Assembly: GCA_032209605.1 (NCBI GenBank)
Contig: JASFXZ010000009.1
Span: 22,183,553 to 22,247,552, forward strand
DNA from: Mactromeris polynyma
Taxonomy: Eukaryota > Mollusca > Bivalvia > Venerida > Mactridae
Direction of reading: 5' to 3'
DNA length: 64,000 bases
Part shown: positions 23,188 to 34,118 of the stretch, piece by piece
Layout of the letters: every line of letters starts with the position of its first letter
Position numbering within the stretch: position 1 is the stretch's first letter
Program-made: the position numbers and the translations under genes
The notes under the pieces: model-generated
What the model was told of the DNA's origin: nothing
Databases searched by the model: none
What the model saw: only the letters and a program-made list of their open reading frames with translations

Positions 23188-25640
23188 GATGAATGAACGA
23201 AACACTGCCTTCTGTAAGTGCTATACTTTTAATGACATGAACTAAAACCGATTAGCTAGATACTCAAACTTTCCTTCGACGCGAAAGGCTGTACACTGCG
23301 TACACATTGTATTGGTTTAACACTGGAAAATACCCATCTATAAAAACTCAGTAGTCACGTGATCGTGTCGACCAATGGCATTTAGTATCAGGAACGAACG
23401 GTGATTTCGTAAGGTCAAATATCAAAATATACTGGGTAATACAGCAGCGGGTGAATGTAACGGTAGTGGAATCAAAGCGCTGTGTGGAGCGTAAGGTGTC
23501 ACCAGTATAGCGATCTTAAGTAATATTTATTAGCAATAAAATCTATACCATTATCAAAATATACAAAATCAGGAGCTTACATCACACACATTTGTGTGTT
23601 TGGAATCTGAACTGGAGTTATGTCTAGTGGTGTGCTGCTCTCTCGTTTCCGTTTGGACGTTGGTATTTGCTTGAGTGTTAAACATACTTTGCATATAAAT
23701 GGTCACTACCATCTCTCATTCTCTGACAAATTTCGGAAGATGTTCATCTGGATCCACCCTCTGATATGTGTGATCCATTTATCCCTGTTTAATGAATATT
23801 TGTATTATAATTTACTCAGAACTCAGAGCGCTGACTAGTATATATATATAATTATAATAATAAAATAAACAGTTTTCGTACTTTGCATTAATTTTACTTA
23901 TTTGACAATTGAATTCAACTCTATATTATACTTTAAAGCCAAATGTTTTGTTACTGCACTATTTACAAACAGTTATCACATTTTAAATGTCATGTATATT
24001 TATATATATACAAAATGTATATATATCACAGTACAGAAAACTTACAATTTGTTTTATATTAAGTATTAGCACGTTGACAGGTCTACATTTGAGTTATTGA
24101 TGGGTTTTTCTTATTTCCATACTACAGTATCCGAAATACCTATATTCCATTCATTGTCCGAAAACTATACAACTACGAATACATTCGATTTTCATACAAA
24201 CCAAACCGACCCAACCATTTTTGACGATAGGAATCAATAAATTAATAAAAAAGTAAAATACTTGCAAAGTTATAGAAACTTGGTCCACAGTATAAAAGTA
24301 CGCGGCCATTACCATCATGGGCCAGACCCGATAATGAAATGACAAGGGCAGGTAATCCAGGCTGAATGGTAGACGTACTCCAAATCGTCTATGTTTTATG
24401 TAATATGCAATGTTTACACAGATTTTTGTCAGTACTTTTAAATCAACCTTTTATTTAATATTATAACAGGAAATAAAGAATATGTATTGCTTATGTTATA
24501 TTAGAAGTGTGTTTCAGTTGTGGAAAACAGATTTCGTTAAATCGACGGAAATTTCAGTGAATATCAGTATGGTAGGGTACCAGTCCGATAACATTTCTGT
24601 CACGCAGTGTGTAATAATACATTGCTTTAAACCCATCTGAACTCCACAGAAACAGCTAATTAGTTCACAAACCACTTTAGCAGGTCACCTTTTCAATATT
24701 TCACTTTATTGAAACGTTTATGATATTATCAAGTTCGGTAAACTTTGGAACTATACTTTTGTTTTTGACATGTTACCGGCTTTCAGTCTGTTTTGTCTTT
24801 TGAAAACGGGAACCAATTAATGTATGCCTCTCAAATTGCCACTACAAGAGGCACAGACAGGAAGTATTTTTAGACTCAGCGCGTTCCTTCGTTATACATT
24901 ATGAATCTTTTTTATCACGTATTGGTATTAATGTTTCACTGCTGATATGTTTGTCTGTCCACCGTTTATCCCCATGCTGTTTTTGTCAGTAAAGTGTTTG
25001 TAATGAATTGTGATGTTAGCAACTACTTTGCATAGATATGTCCATACATTACGTAATAAATGAACAATTAACCTACATCAGTATTTGACACATCATTCAA
25101 TGTAACGAGAAAGTTCTCCTTCAAAGAGTTCTATGAAACCATCAGAAAGTGACGTATTGCTTACCGAATGGGAATAAAATATCTTCACTGCGTTACATAC
25201 GAATAAATTACCACTGTACTGTAGTTTTCAAATACATGAATCATTTCAAAAGAATATATTAATGATGACTTGGAACATTTGTGTATCGAAAATGATTGCA
25301 GTGACCATTGTAATCGTATTCATGATACGGAAATATTCCAATATTTGTGTAGAGTAAGGTATCTTTTTCAGAATTAAAATGTTATTAGTATTATAATTTC
25401 TTCCCCGTTCTATACATACTGATGTTCAAATTTAGGCTAATGTCAGCCGGTATTCCTGACTGAAAACAATATAGTTATAGTATTGTCGTTGTCGAATCAT
25501 ACAGGAGAGTTTTCAACTGGTTTTTAATCCTAGATAATTATTAGGTTATCTTATCTCAGTGTATGAACTGGAATATACAGCCACCAACTAGCATAAGGGT
25601 ACAAATTGACAATATCTCTGAAGTTAATGCTAATGCATTG
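23188..25640. other. No gene recognised
   Basis: AT-rich sequence after the LINE tail. Contains TA-rich microsatellite patches near 23840 and 24000. The short frames at 23620-23838 and 24151-24345 have no recognisable motif. Confidence 0.5.
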
Positions 25641-25644
25641 CATT

Positions 25645-25686
25645 TCAGCACTTCATTTCAGCACTTCATTTCAGCACTTCATTTCA
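25645..25686. repeat. 13-bp tandem repeat, three copies
   Basis: CAGCACTTCATTT is repeated three times without a mismatch, flanked by CATTT on the left and CATAA on the right. Confidence 0.9.
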
Positions 25687-25919
25687 TAAAATTGTTGCAG
25701 TATTATTAATTTTTTAAAAGCGATTTGAATATCTTTATTTATAATCATGTAGTTCCTTAATCGTGTAGCGTCTCTCGTCGACGAAAAACGCTCATTATTT
25801 CACGTTATCTGTTTTAAACGAAAACTCGAGAGCATACTTCTTGCAAGACAACAAGTAATGCACTTTATATTGTATGCAGCAAATATTTGTATAATCAGAT
25901 ACTTGGACTTTGAAAACTT

Positions 25920-26330
25920 CTCATTTATTGTATTTTCCGTAATCTCCCAGACATGATATGTGCCATGCTTATGTTCTTGCACACTAGTCTGCAAGAGAGA
26001 TTAAGTTGTTACAAGGAACGCCATACACACAAGACTACGCCTTTCCACACAGACACCATGAAAACATTGCTAGAAGAATACTTGCGATAAAGATAAGTTA
26101 ATGAAAACAGTTCCTGTAATCATTGGATAGTAGGTTTTAAATAAGCTTCACGTTTGCATGCAGTGTCATGATAGTGTACAACAATTCTGGAAAATGTCAG
26201 AATTTGAAACGAGCACAAAATCTCAGCAGCAACATATTTGTCTTTGCCACTTCATGCTATATGACAAGTAGACGGATTTTCTGGTTTTATAAGAACATAA
26301 GATTAGCTAAGCAGCTTTTCACTTGTTCTG
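25920..26330. repeat. Third, partial copy of the duplicated segment, with family A fragment
   Basis: Local blocks match copy 1 of the segmental duplication in order: TCCCAGACATGA...TGC followed by GTCTG at 25945 and 2826, and GCCACTTCATG...GACGGATTT at 26237 and 3017. A family A repeat piece (AAGGAACGCCATACACACAAG) sits at 26013-26062. Similarity is lower than between copies 1 and 2. Confidence 0.45.
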
Positions 26331-27265
26331 TTATATACAGCTTATTAACGCTACATATACGTGTATTGCATTTTACAAGCACATGCCTTTCAATTTATTC
26401 CAAGCAAATATCTTATTGTATGTTTAAATACAATACCTTTGAAGATCAAATGTTCTTTTTTAATGTTAATTCTAACAACTCCCGTTGTTTATTGGTATGG
26501 TTCTGGGGCAAGTACATTTAGACTTTGACATCAGTTTTCTAACCATGTGCTATTAACTTCATACTGTATTGTTGTTTTCTTACTTGAAATAAAAGGAAAA
26601 CAATTACAAGAGGATAGGAAAAATGTTTGAAAAGCGGGATTTAGAACATCACCAAATTGGACTAAGGAGTGATGCATCTTTGATAAAATATTTTTTATTA
26701 CATGTTTGCCTAAAATATCGTACATAGCCTCTAGTTACTCTTTAATTAGCGGTGTTGCTTCTAAATCCCGTGAATCAATGTGTAATAAGCTAGAGATCAT
26801 TCATTCGCGTAGTGATAATGTGCTATCAAATATCGTAGAAAATAACAGTAATTTCTTATCGGGTGGACCGGTTAGTTTAACATAGTATTTTTGACACGCA
26901 TTGTCGATGTTCTAGATTGCATCTGATATGTGAACATAAATCGGTGACGTCTCGCAACGTGATGGTGTTTTCGTAAATATGATAAGTCGAAGTTGTTTAA
27001 GTTGAGTTTGACGTCATCAATGATTGAGCCATGAATATTTTAGCGCTCACGGAAAGTCACGGAAGCACTTCGGCAATTTAATTGTGCCAAGGTCAAACTT
27101 GACAAAGTTTGTAAAATACCGCGCCTGTTTCAAGTGTATCTATTTGTTCAATGTCGCTACAAATATTAGTGATAACCATCAACCATCGAGCGTACACATG
27201 TTTCATGTACAATGATATAGTGACGAAACACAACTCAAATCAGTTGTAACACAGCAACCGGATAA

Positions 27266-27445
27266 AAAATAGTGCGTTCGAGCAGATCTCCTAAGCGAAG
27301 CAACGCCCGTGCGAATACAAAGGTGGCGTCACGTGCATCTTCAAAGGCAGAAAAACGTTCGCAATCTTCCAAACCATATAAGCGTAATAGTGTCAACAAA
27401 ACAAATACTGATAGTGATCTGGGGTGGTATTCACAAAGCATCTAA
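27266..27445 (+). other. Coding-like basic Ser/Arg/Lys-rich frame, unidentified
   Basis: An open frame of about 58 codons reading KIVRSSRSPKRSNARANT, then repeated Ser-Lys-Arg clusters to NKTNTDSDL. The composition resembles a disordered nuclear or RNA-binding segment more than random AT-rich translation. It has no ATG, follows an in-frame stop, and ends exactly where the repeat GGGTGGTATTCACAAAGC begins. It may be an exon fragment truncated by that repeat, or chance. Confidence 0.2.
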
Positions 27446-27620
27446 GATAAAAATATTTCTCTTATCTGCTAGAAAATTCTCAAATATGACAAAATTTGAC
27501 TTAAGTTTAAAATATTTCTTAAGAGCTATTCACAAAACATCTTAGAATTATTTTGGTCTTAAATAGCCCATTTTAGTCTCAAATATCCGTTTTTCATCTA
27601 AGATTTTTTTCAATATATAA
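27421..27620. repeat. MITE-like repeat with internal direct repeats
   Basis: Starts GGGGTGGTATTCACAAAGC; ATTCACAAARCATCT occurs at 27429 and again at 27528, with runs of AAGTTTAAAATATTTCTTAAG between. The TATTCACAAA core also starts the inverted-repeat element at 57.99 kb, so they may be related families. Terminal inverted repeats are not clean here. Confidence 0.4.
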
Positions 27621-27664
27621 AATACGTCTATAGGTATCTTATTTACTTGAGAAATTTCTTAAAA

Positions 27665-28363
27665 ATGGCGACGGTTCATTCTGTGATTTTACAAACGACT
27701 ATTCCCGACTCTCTCAACGTATGCAAGGTAAGTTTAATATCTTATACAAATATATTTATGTGAAGATTCCGTTTAGATTAAATCTGTATATTTTACATGA
27801 TTACATGCACGTGAATCAGCTGTCAAAAAATCGAATCGAGGGCGAAAGCACGTCCAAGTTTGTGTCTTATAACACTGTATTACTGGATACAGGTACTAGT
27901 AAACTTCTTTTTAGGACTTACATTGATCATAGGTAGTCGTTTTACCATATGCTTTGACTACATGAGGCTTTTACTGAATGTCATAAACAGCGTATTTGGC
28001 ACATGTATTCGCGATGCGGAAGTAATCTTTTGCTTACTCATTAATGTATTTCTGCATACATATTAGTTCATGTGTGTTGGTTTGAGTACTTTGAATGGAT
28101 GCTGTACTCATAATCATGATCATTCTTACCTGATGGCGGTGCAGGAATACAATCATGCTCTCTGATGTGTCAGAAAACATAAATTTATTTAGAGATGTGA
28201 TAAGAATTGTTTTATGAACCACTTTTAATATATTAGTTTTAGTTAATAGGTAACATTAAGTATGTATATTGTACATGTTCTATAATTTTGTCAAATCTTT
28301 CACGGCCTTACAAATATATTTGTTTAAATATCTTTTCAGGAAATACTTCATCGTATTACTTGA
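27665..28363 (+). CDS. Candidate small two-exon gene, unidentified
   Basis: Exon 1 (27665-27727) has a strong start context (AAAATGGCG), 21 codons (MATVHSVILQTTIPDSLNVCK) in two lines' worth of clean frame, and a consensus donor AAG|GTAAGT. A good acceptor TATCTTTTCAG|GAAATAC at 28339/28340 keeps phase 0 and adds EILHRIT before a TGA at 28361-28363, giving a 28-residue peptide. An alternative acceptor at 27894 (GGATACAG|GTACTAG) would add about 57 mostly hydrophobic residues ending LHTY. AATAAA lies at about 28773. It could be a micropeptide gene, the start of a longer gene with missed exons, or a noncoding RNA. No family recognised. Confidence 0.3.
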
Positions 28364-29130
28364 ACCATTTTGATGGTATGGTATGAGATGTATTGAACTA
28401 TCCATGGTTCAACAGTTGACTGTAACAGGAGATTCACTGTACAGTGCCACACTAAAGATATGATGGTGCAAAATATTAACTTTTCTGAAACATCAATGAT
28501 AAACATTATGGGAAACAAAGCTGTGTACTAAAAGGCAAGATGTTTCAAACTTTGAAGTTTGTGTAATATGTATTTAGTTTCGTCAGCAATTTATTAGCAC
28601 ATGTGGAACAATACAGTGTCATTCTATTCTGATCAGCTCATATCATCTGGTTGCTGATAACACACATGAGATTTTGATAAAATTTGTAAAAAAAAACATA
28701 AAATATGAAAAATCAGTTGTATTCAGAGCATGTATGTCATGATTTCATGATTTATTGTTGTATGTAACCTGAATAAAAAATGTGGATCCTGAAATGATTT
28801 GTTTTTGATTTTATAAGTACTGGTGATTTTTTCACACAACATAAGTATTATAGTTTCTTATCACCCACCCCAAAATTATGCAACATGTATATCATATATT
28901 GAAAAGGTATCATTATTTAAACACTCGTTCCTGCATGTTTTAATTACATGTATATACATTAAAGAACAAGATACTTTCAATTTGCATAGATGTACTATAC
29001 ATTACATTTCACTTAATTTACTGAACATTTTGTTTAATTATGATATCATCAATATGTTATCAATAACAAAATTTATAGCGATACTTAAATACTTGCGATA
29101 ATTTGACATTAAATGAGATTTCCGGAGTTA
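28364..29130. other. No gene recognised
   Basis: AT-rich sequence between the candidate small gene and the third LINE. May contain 3' UTR of the former (AATAAAAAATG near 28773). Confidence 0.4.
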
Positions 29131-29137
29131 TTTCACC

Positions 29138-30850
29138 TTATCCCGACAGATTTATAGCAGTGTTGTTGATTATTTCTTATGTACACAAAATCTGTTTAAA
29201 CATGTACAGTATTTTAACGTAAATGATCCTAATTTGTTATCGGATCAATGTTTAGTTAATTGCCATTTTTCTTTTGATAAACCTGTTGATACAATCGACC
29301 AAAATACGAAATGCTATGATACAGTAGATTACAAATACACGTGGGATAGCGATAAAAGTGGTGTTTTTGTTGATAGATTGTCATTAGAAGATACTGTGCT
29401 GAAACTAGATCTTTTTAAAAGAAATGTTGAAATGGCTTTGAATGAAAATCATATTAACATTTGTATTGATGAATTAGGTGATATAGTTGATGAAGTGGTG
29501 TCACCTTTATTTAAGCGTAAAGTGTATGATAAAAATACAAATGTCAGTTCAACTGAAAACAATAAAAAATGGTACACACAAGAATGTGATGATAGAAGAC
29601 AATTGTTTTATTCAGCATTAAATCTGTATAGAAATAACAAATCTGAAACGAATAGAGAATATATGGTTAATACTAGATCTTTGTATAAGTCATGTATACG
29701 TAAAGCAAAATATGAATACGATAATGTGGAAACTAGTAAACTTGTTGACGCTAAATATAAAAATGCAAAATTATACTGGAAAATGTTAAAACATTGTGCT
29801 GGAGTAAAAGATAGTAATATTTCCTTAGATAGTTTTGAACAGTATTTTAAATCTGTTAATAACCCAGAGGACCCCTTTTTCACACCTGATGAGGATATTA
29901 TACACTTTATAGAAAGATATGAAAACAATGAGTTTAATATTATGTTTCATGAATTAAACTTGCCATTTACATCTAGAAATGTTTTAAATGCAATTAAACA
30001 GTTAAACAATAATAAAAGTGGTGGACCAGACATGTTTTTGAATGAATTTTTCACGCATGGCAAAACTGTGTTAATTCCTTATCTTGTATATTTATTTAAT
30101 AGAATTTTTGATATAGGTTATTTTCCTGAGGCATGGTCCGAAGGTTTTGTAATACCACTACACAAGAAAGGAAGCATTAATGAGGTAAACAATTACAGAG
30201 GGATTACACTGCTTAGTACATTAGGTAAATTGTTCACTAGAATCATTAACAATAGATTGACTGATTGGGCTGAAAAATATGGTGTGTATATAGAGGCACA
30301 AGCAGGTTTTCGTACGAATCTAGGTACTACCGACAATGTTTTTGTTCTACATGGTTTGATAAATCATATGATAAACGCCGGTAAAAAATTGTATTGCGTA
30401 TTTGTTGATTTCAGTAAAGCTTTTGATTACGTAAATCGTGACAATTTGTGGCATAAATTGATAAAACTTGGTTTAAGAGGAAATATTTTGAACATTATCA
30501 GGTCAATGTATGTAACTCTTAAGTCAAGAGTTAAATATTGTAATTCGTTAAGCGATAGTTTTGAATGCACTTTAGGAGTTAGACAAGGTGAATGTTTGTC
30601 GCCTTTTTTATTTTCTATGTTTATAAATGATATTGAAGATATGTATACTAGTAATGGGTGTGAAGGTATTGATTTATATATGTTTAAATTATTTCTTATA
30701 TTGTATGCAGACGATATAGTTATTTTTGCAAATAATGCCATTGAGCTACAAAGAAACTTAGACTTGTTATTAGAATATTGTAACAAATGGAAACTTAAAG
30801 TTAATATTTCGAAAACCAAAGTTGTTATATTTAGAAAAGGCGGCAGATTA
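29138..30850 (+). pseudogene. LINE ORF2, 5' part (endonuclease end and RT)
   Basis: In-frame sequence upstream of the first start-like codon reads SSVVDYFLCTQNLF and then LLSDQCLVNCHF, the end of an apurinic endonuclease in which the usual SDH reads SDQ. RT follows: LNNNKSGGPDMFLNEFF, NYRGITLLSTLGKLFTRII, EAQAGFRTNLGTTDNVFVLH, FVDFSKAFDYVNRDNLW, GVRQGECLSPFLFSMFINDI, and catalytic YADD at 30704-30715. The frame is open until the transposon insertion at 30850/30851. The missing N-terminus and the SDQ change mean no active endonuclease. Confidence 0.9.
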
Positions 30851-30984
30851 TAGTTCGCCGGCGTTAACTTGACCATTGTTTACAAGCAATCAGTCAATGT
30901 AAACATACCTGGATAGGTAAATCAGCTTATCACAAGGTTAACTGTCTAATTGATATGCTCGTATTGTATGCGTTTATGACTATA

Positions 30985-31060
30985 AGCGCTGTAGCCTAGT
31001 GGTAGCCTAGTGGTAAGTACCGCGGGTATTTGATGCGCAATGTCTGTGTTCGAGTGTGTT
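30985..31060 (+). other. tRNA-like sequence near left end of transposon
   Basis: Box A-like TAGCCTAGTGGTAAG, with an 11-bp local duplication of GGTAGCCTAGT, at 30991-31017, and box B-like TGTGTTCGAGTGT at 31045-31057. It begins about 140 bp from the left terminus and points inward. The cloverleaf is degenerate and box B has lost its consensus end, so it is unlikely to be a functional tRNA. Confidence 0.5.
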
Positions 31061-31385
31061 TTTTTAAATCGAAGAATATTATTTTTTGCAGTAAAATGAA
31101 TCATTTTTTCTGTGTATCTCGTGTTCGTGGATCATATACATGAACGTGATAAATATACATACAAATATCACACCACTTCAATGTGTGTTACTGTGCCTGC
31201 AAGACGTATGCATTTTATATCTGCAAATAATGAATATTAATTTTCATCATTGTCAGTGGTCGAAAATGTGTTAAAGGATTCAAATTACAGTTTGTACTTG
31301 CTTAATGAAAAATGATTTAGTTAAGCAATTGCTATCATTTTAAACTGAAATCGTGTATGAAATGATCTTATGTAAGTGTGATTGC

Positions 31386-31715
31386 GATTGCCACGCAGAA
31401 CTAAATGCGATTGAACTTATTTGGGCTCATATAAAGGTCAGAGGGGCTGCAGCCACTATGAGTTTTAAGATGTAAGCTGTTCTGATGCTACCTGAAGATG
31501 CGATTTCAGACATTTTCCACATCTGGGAGAAATGCTGCCAGCACGATGAGGATGTGAAAAAACGCTTTCGTCAAAATGACCTACCCATTGACAAAATGGT
31601 CGAAAGTTTCATAATAGGTGTGAGTGATGAGGAGGCCACCTCAACCGCCGACGAATCAACTGATTGCTCAGACACGGACACTGCATTTGAAATGGGAAAC
31701 TATTTGATATATTGA
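31386..31715 (+). pseudogene. Transposase C-terminal remnant (DDE, IS630/Tc1 type)
   Basis: Reads CHAELNAIELIWAHIKVRGAA, matching the last catalytic-acid block of the DDE family (typically LNPIE..W...K; here Pro is Ala). After MSFKM comes one in-frame TAA at 31473-31475, then an acidic tail (LPEDAISDIFHIWEKCC ... SDEEATSTADESTDCSDTDT) to a stop at 31715. The N-terminal helix-turn-helix and the first two catalytic Asp residues are not present in the element. It is a decayed transposase fragment, consistent with the TA duplication and the inverted repeats. Confidence 0.75.
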
Positions 31716-31933
31716 ATGAAACATTATGTTTCGTACACTCTATTTGTATGACATATGCATATTTTGTTAATTGTAACATATTGAAATGGAATAAATAGAG
31801 AAATCCAAAAAAAAGTACAATAAAGAGAGAAAAAATGATAAACAGAAATTAATGTATGACAAAATACATTAAAACTTTATTATTCAATTTAATTGTATAA
31901 ATAATAATTTAAGACAGTCTCTAGGGAAGAAAA

Positions 31934-32008
31934 GTTCCTTTGTTAGGACTCGAACCAGCAATGTTTCGATTATGTAGCGCTGTGTTATACCACTACGCTA
32001 CAGAGACA
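31934..32008 (-). other. tRNA-like sequence near right end of transposon
   Basis: On the minus strand: box A TAGCGTAGTGGTATAA (near 32000-31986), a CAT anticodon-like loop (TACATAA), and a perfect box B GGTTCGAGTCC (31956-31946). It starts about 140 bp inside the right terminus and points inward, mirroring the left one. It resembles a decayed tRNA-Met or a tRNA-derived SINE head. Acceptor-stem pairing is poor, so a functional tRNA is unlikely, but the internal Pol III promoter boxes look intact. Confidence 0.6.
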
Positions 32009-32150
32009 GTGGTGTAATAATTACAGTAACCTGTAAGCAATCATAACCGCGACGTATTTGTAACAGATTTTTAGCCGATAAAGCCTAATCACCCTACAAT
32101 ATAATGGTTGAGTCTGTTTTCAGTGGTCATGTTAACGCCGGCGGACTATA

Positions 32151-33188
32151 CCAAATGATTTGTATTTTTATTATGACGGTGAACCTATTGATATTGTTAA
32201 AAGATTTATATATCTTGAAGTTGTTTTTACTTCTGGTGGCTCATTTTCTGGACAAGCATTAAAGGCTATATTTAAAATGGATAAGTACTTGTATAAATTC
32301 ACAACTATTACTGTTAGGCATAGAATTGAGCTATTTGATAAATTAATTGCTCCTATTTTAAACTATGGAAGTGAAGTGTGGGGGTTTAATAGAGGTGTAG
32401 CCATTGAAAGAGTAGATATACAATTTTGCAAACGCATTTTAGGTGTTAAAACATCAACAAATGATTTTATATATGGTGAATTGGGCAGAATGCCTCTTCA
32501 AAATGCAAGATATCTTAATATTTTAAAGTTTTGGGCTAAGATTGTAAATGCAAATGAACATAGATATATAAGAAAAATAAAGGACACGTTATATAATGAT
32601 ATTATTGACAATAATAGAGTAAATTGGTGTTCACTTACCAGAGATTTACTATGTACACTTGGGTTTTATGAAGTATGGTTGTTTCAAACTATTGGGGCTA
32701 TCAAATTATTTGTATTAAATGTGAAACAAAGGATAAAAGATCAATTTTTACAGAACTGGACCGGAAGACTTCAAGATTCTAGTAGAGCGTCATTATATAG
32801 ATTCTTGTCATCTCATAATTTCCAACCATATCTTGATGTTGTTAATATTAAAAAATTTAGAATATGCATTTCTCGTTTACGTATCTCTTCTCATAGATTA
32901 TGCATCGAAACAGGTCGTTGGAACAAACCAAGAGCTACCCCTGTTAATGAAAGAAAGTGTTTGTTATGTGAAGAATTAGAAGATGAGTTTCATTTTGTAT
33001 TAAAATGCAATTTATATGTCGAGTTACGAAATAAATATATACCTGGATATTTCTGGAGGCGCCCGAATATGCCCAAATTTATCGAACTTTTAAATTCTAG
33101 GAATAAGAAAATTATCAGGAACTTGGGAATTTATGTAGAAAAAGCTTTCAATGTTAGAACAAATACACTTTATCTAAACAACGTATGA
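32151..33188 (+). pseudogene. LINE ORF2, 3' part (thumb and C-terminal domain)
   Basis: Continues the frame of the 5' part: PNDLYFYYDGEPIDIVKRFI, then LFDKLIAPILNYGSEVWGF, CKRILGVKTSTNDFIYGELG, and the C-terminal knuckle CLLCEELEDEFHFVLKC near 32958, followed by NLYVELRNKYIPGYF and a stop at 33186-33188. Open throughout, so the DNA transposon landed in a LINE whose RT frame was otherwise intact, fairly recently. Confidence 0.9.
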
Positions 33189-33711
33189 TTAACTTAGTAA
33201 GTAGTATTAGTTTCATATCAGAAGATATAACATATATATTTTTAGCAATTATTTGGTGTCTAATTCAATAAAATAAGTATATTCACTGTCCGTTAAGATT
33301 TTCAAATAAAGATATTCATCTCAGTGATATGAAAATATTATGTTATTAAATTGGTGTTCGGCATATTTGTATACTTTTATTTATAAACTCATTCAAATTC
33401 AATGTTACGATTAGAATATGTTTTGATAAATTAAAGTAGTATTATATGTCTGTCAATGTGTAATGCTTTTTTATGTTTCTGGTTGCGATATTTATACATT
33501 ATCGAGTATAAGTAATGTTGAATGTGCACGTTTATTGCCATCTTTATAACTTTGCTATAGTGCATTATAACCCTGCAGATGACCTTATATTTCGTTTCGA
33601 TAAGGAATCAGTGCTAGGGACATGGTACTCCTATACTAATTATGATATATATGTATATATATTGTATATATTAGGATTATTGTCATTAGTAAATGTATTA
33701 TGATCATGTTT

Positions 33712-33762
33712 TATACACACACACACGCACACGCACGCACACGCACATATATATATATATAA
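33712..33762. repeat. Compound microsatellite (CA)n / (TA)n
   Basis: ACACACACACGCACACGCACG is followed by (TA)n in the 3' UTR of the third LINE, between its stop codon and tail. Confidence 0.9.
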
Positions 33763-33957
33763 AACAGATTGTAGGGTTATAATTTTCATATAATTTTATA
33801 ATGATATGTTAGTAATGTTGGTATGTTGATATTAATAATATGATATGTTCATATTTTGATGTTCGCCATATTTATATTTATATCTGTTTGTATACTGTTT
33901 TGCCACATGGGTCTGTGACCTTCTGGTTTTAAACGAAATAAACTTTGAAACTTTATA

Positions 33958-34118
33958 GTATTGTATAATTTTATTGACCTGTCAAAAATTTGCATATCTT
34001 CATGGTCAATGCACATGATAAATAAGTCTTTATCGAAAGTGGCCCAATTACTAATTTATAGTGTGCATTGACCATGAAGATATGCAAATTTTGACATGTC
34101 AATAAAATTATACAATAC
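33958..34118. mobile_element. Palindromic hairpin MITE, about 161 bp
   Basis: The left arm, starting GTATTGTATAATTTTATTGA at 33958, and the right arm, ending in its complement at 34118, pair over about 56 bp with few mismatches and indels. A spacer of about 48 bp lies between them. It sits immediately after the LINE tail, suggesting insertion at the LINE's 3' border. No internal coding sequence. The superfamily is not determined. Confidence 0.85.

Larger units (their letters stand above)
30849..32150. mobile_element. Tc1/mariner-superfamily DNA transposon, 1,298 bp, with TA target duplication
   Basis: The left end 30851 (TAGTTCGCCGGCGTTAAC) and the reverse complement of the right end at 32148 (TAGTCCGCCGGCGTTAAC) form terminal inverted repeats of about 28 bp that continue as WTGACCAYTG with few mismatches. 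TA flanks both sides (30849-30850 and 32149-32150), and removing the element plus one TA restores the LINE frame. This is diagnostic of the IS630/Tc1/mariner mode of insertion. Inside are a C-terminal transposase remnant and two tRNA-like sequences placed symmetrically. It lacks most of the transposase, so it is non-autonomous. Confidence 0.9.
29130..33955 (+). mobile_element. LINE, 5'-truncated, split by a DNA transposon
   Basis: Begins inside the end of the endonuclease domain and runs through RT and the C-terminal domain to a 3' UTR. The tail reads GAAATAAACTTTGAAACTTTA at about 33936-33955, similar in style to the tail of the 18.4 kb LINE. The only large disruption is the 1,298-bp insertion at 30851-32148. 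Without it, the two halves are in one frame and read on smoothly (KGGRL then PNDLYFYYDGE). ORF wording is related to, but clearly different from, the 18.4 kb LINE. Confidence 0.9.

Noticed and set aside
26168..26521. 117-codon plus-strand frame
   Set aside because: Composition typical of AT-rich noncoding DNA, and it overlaps a repeated segment.
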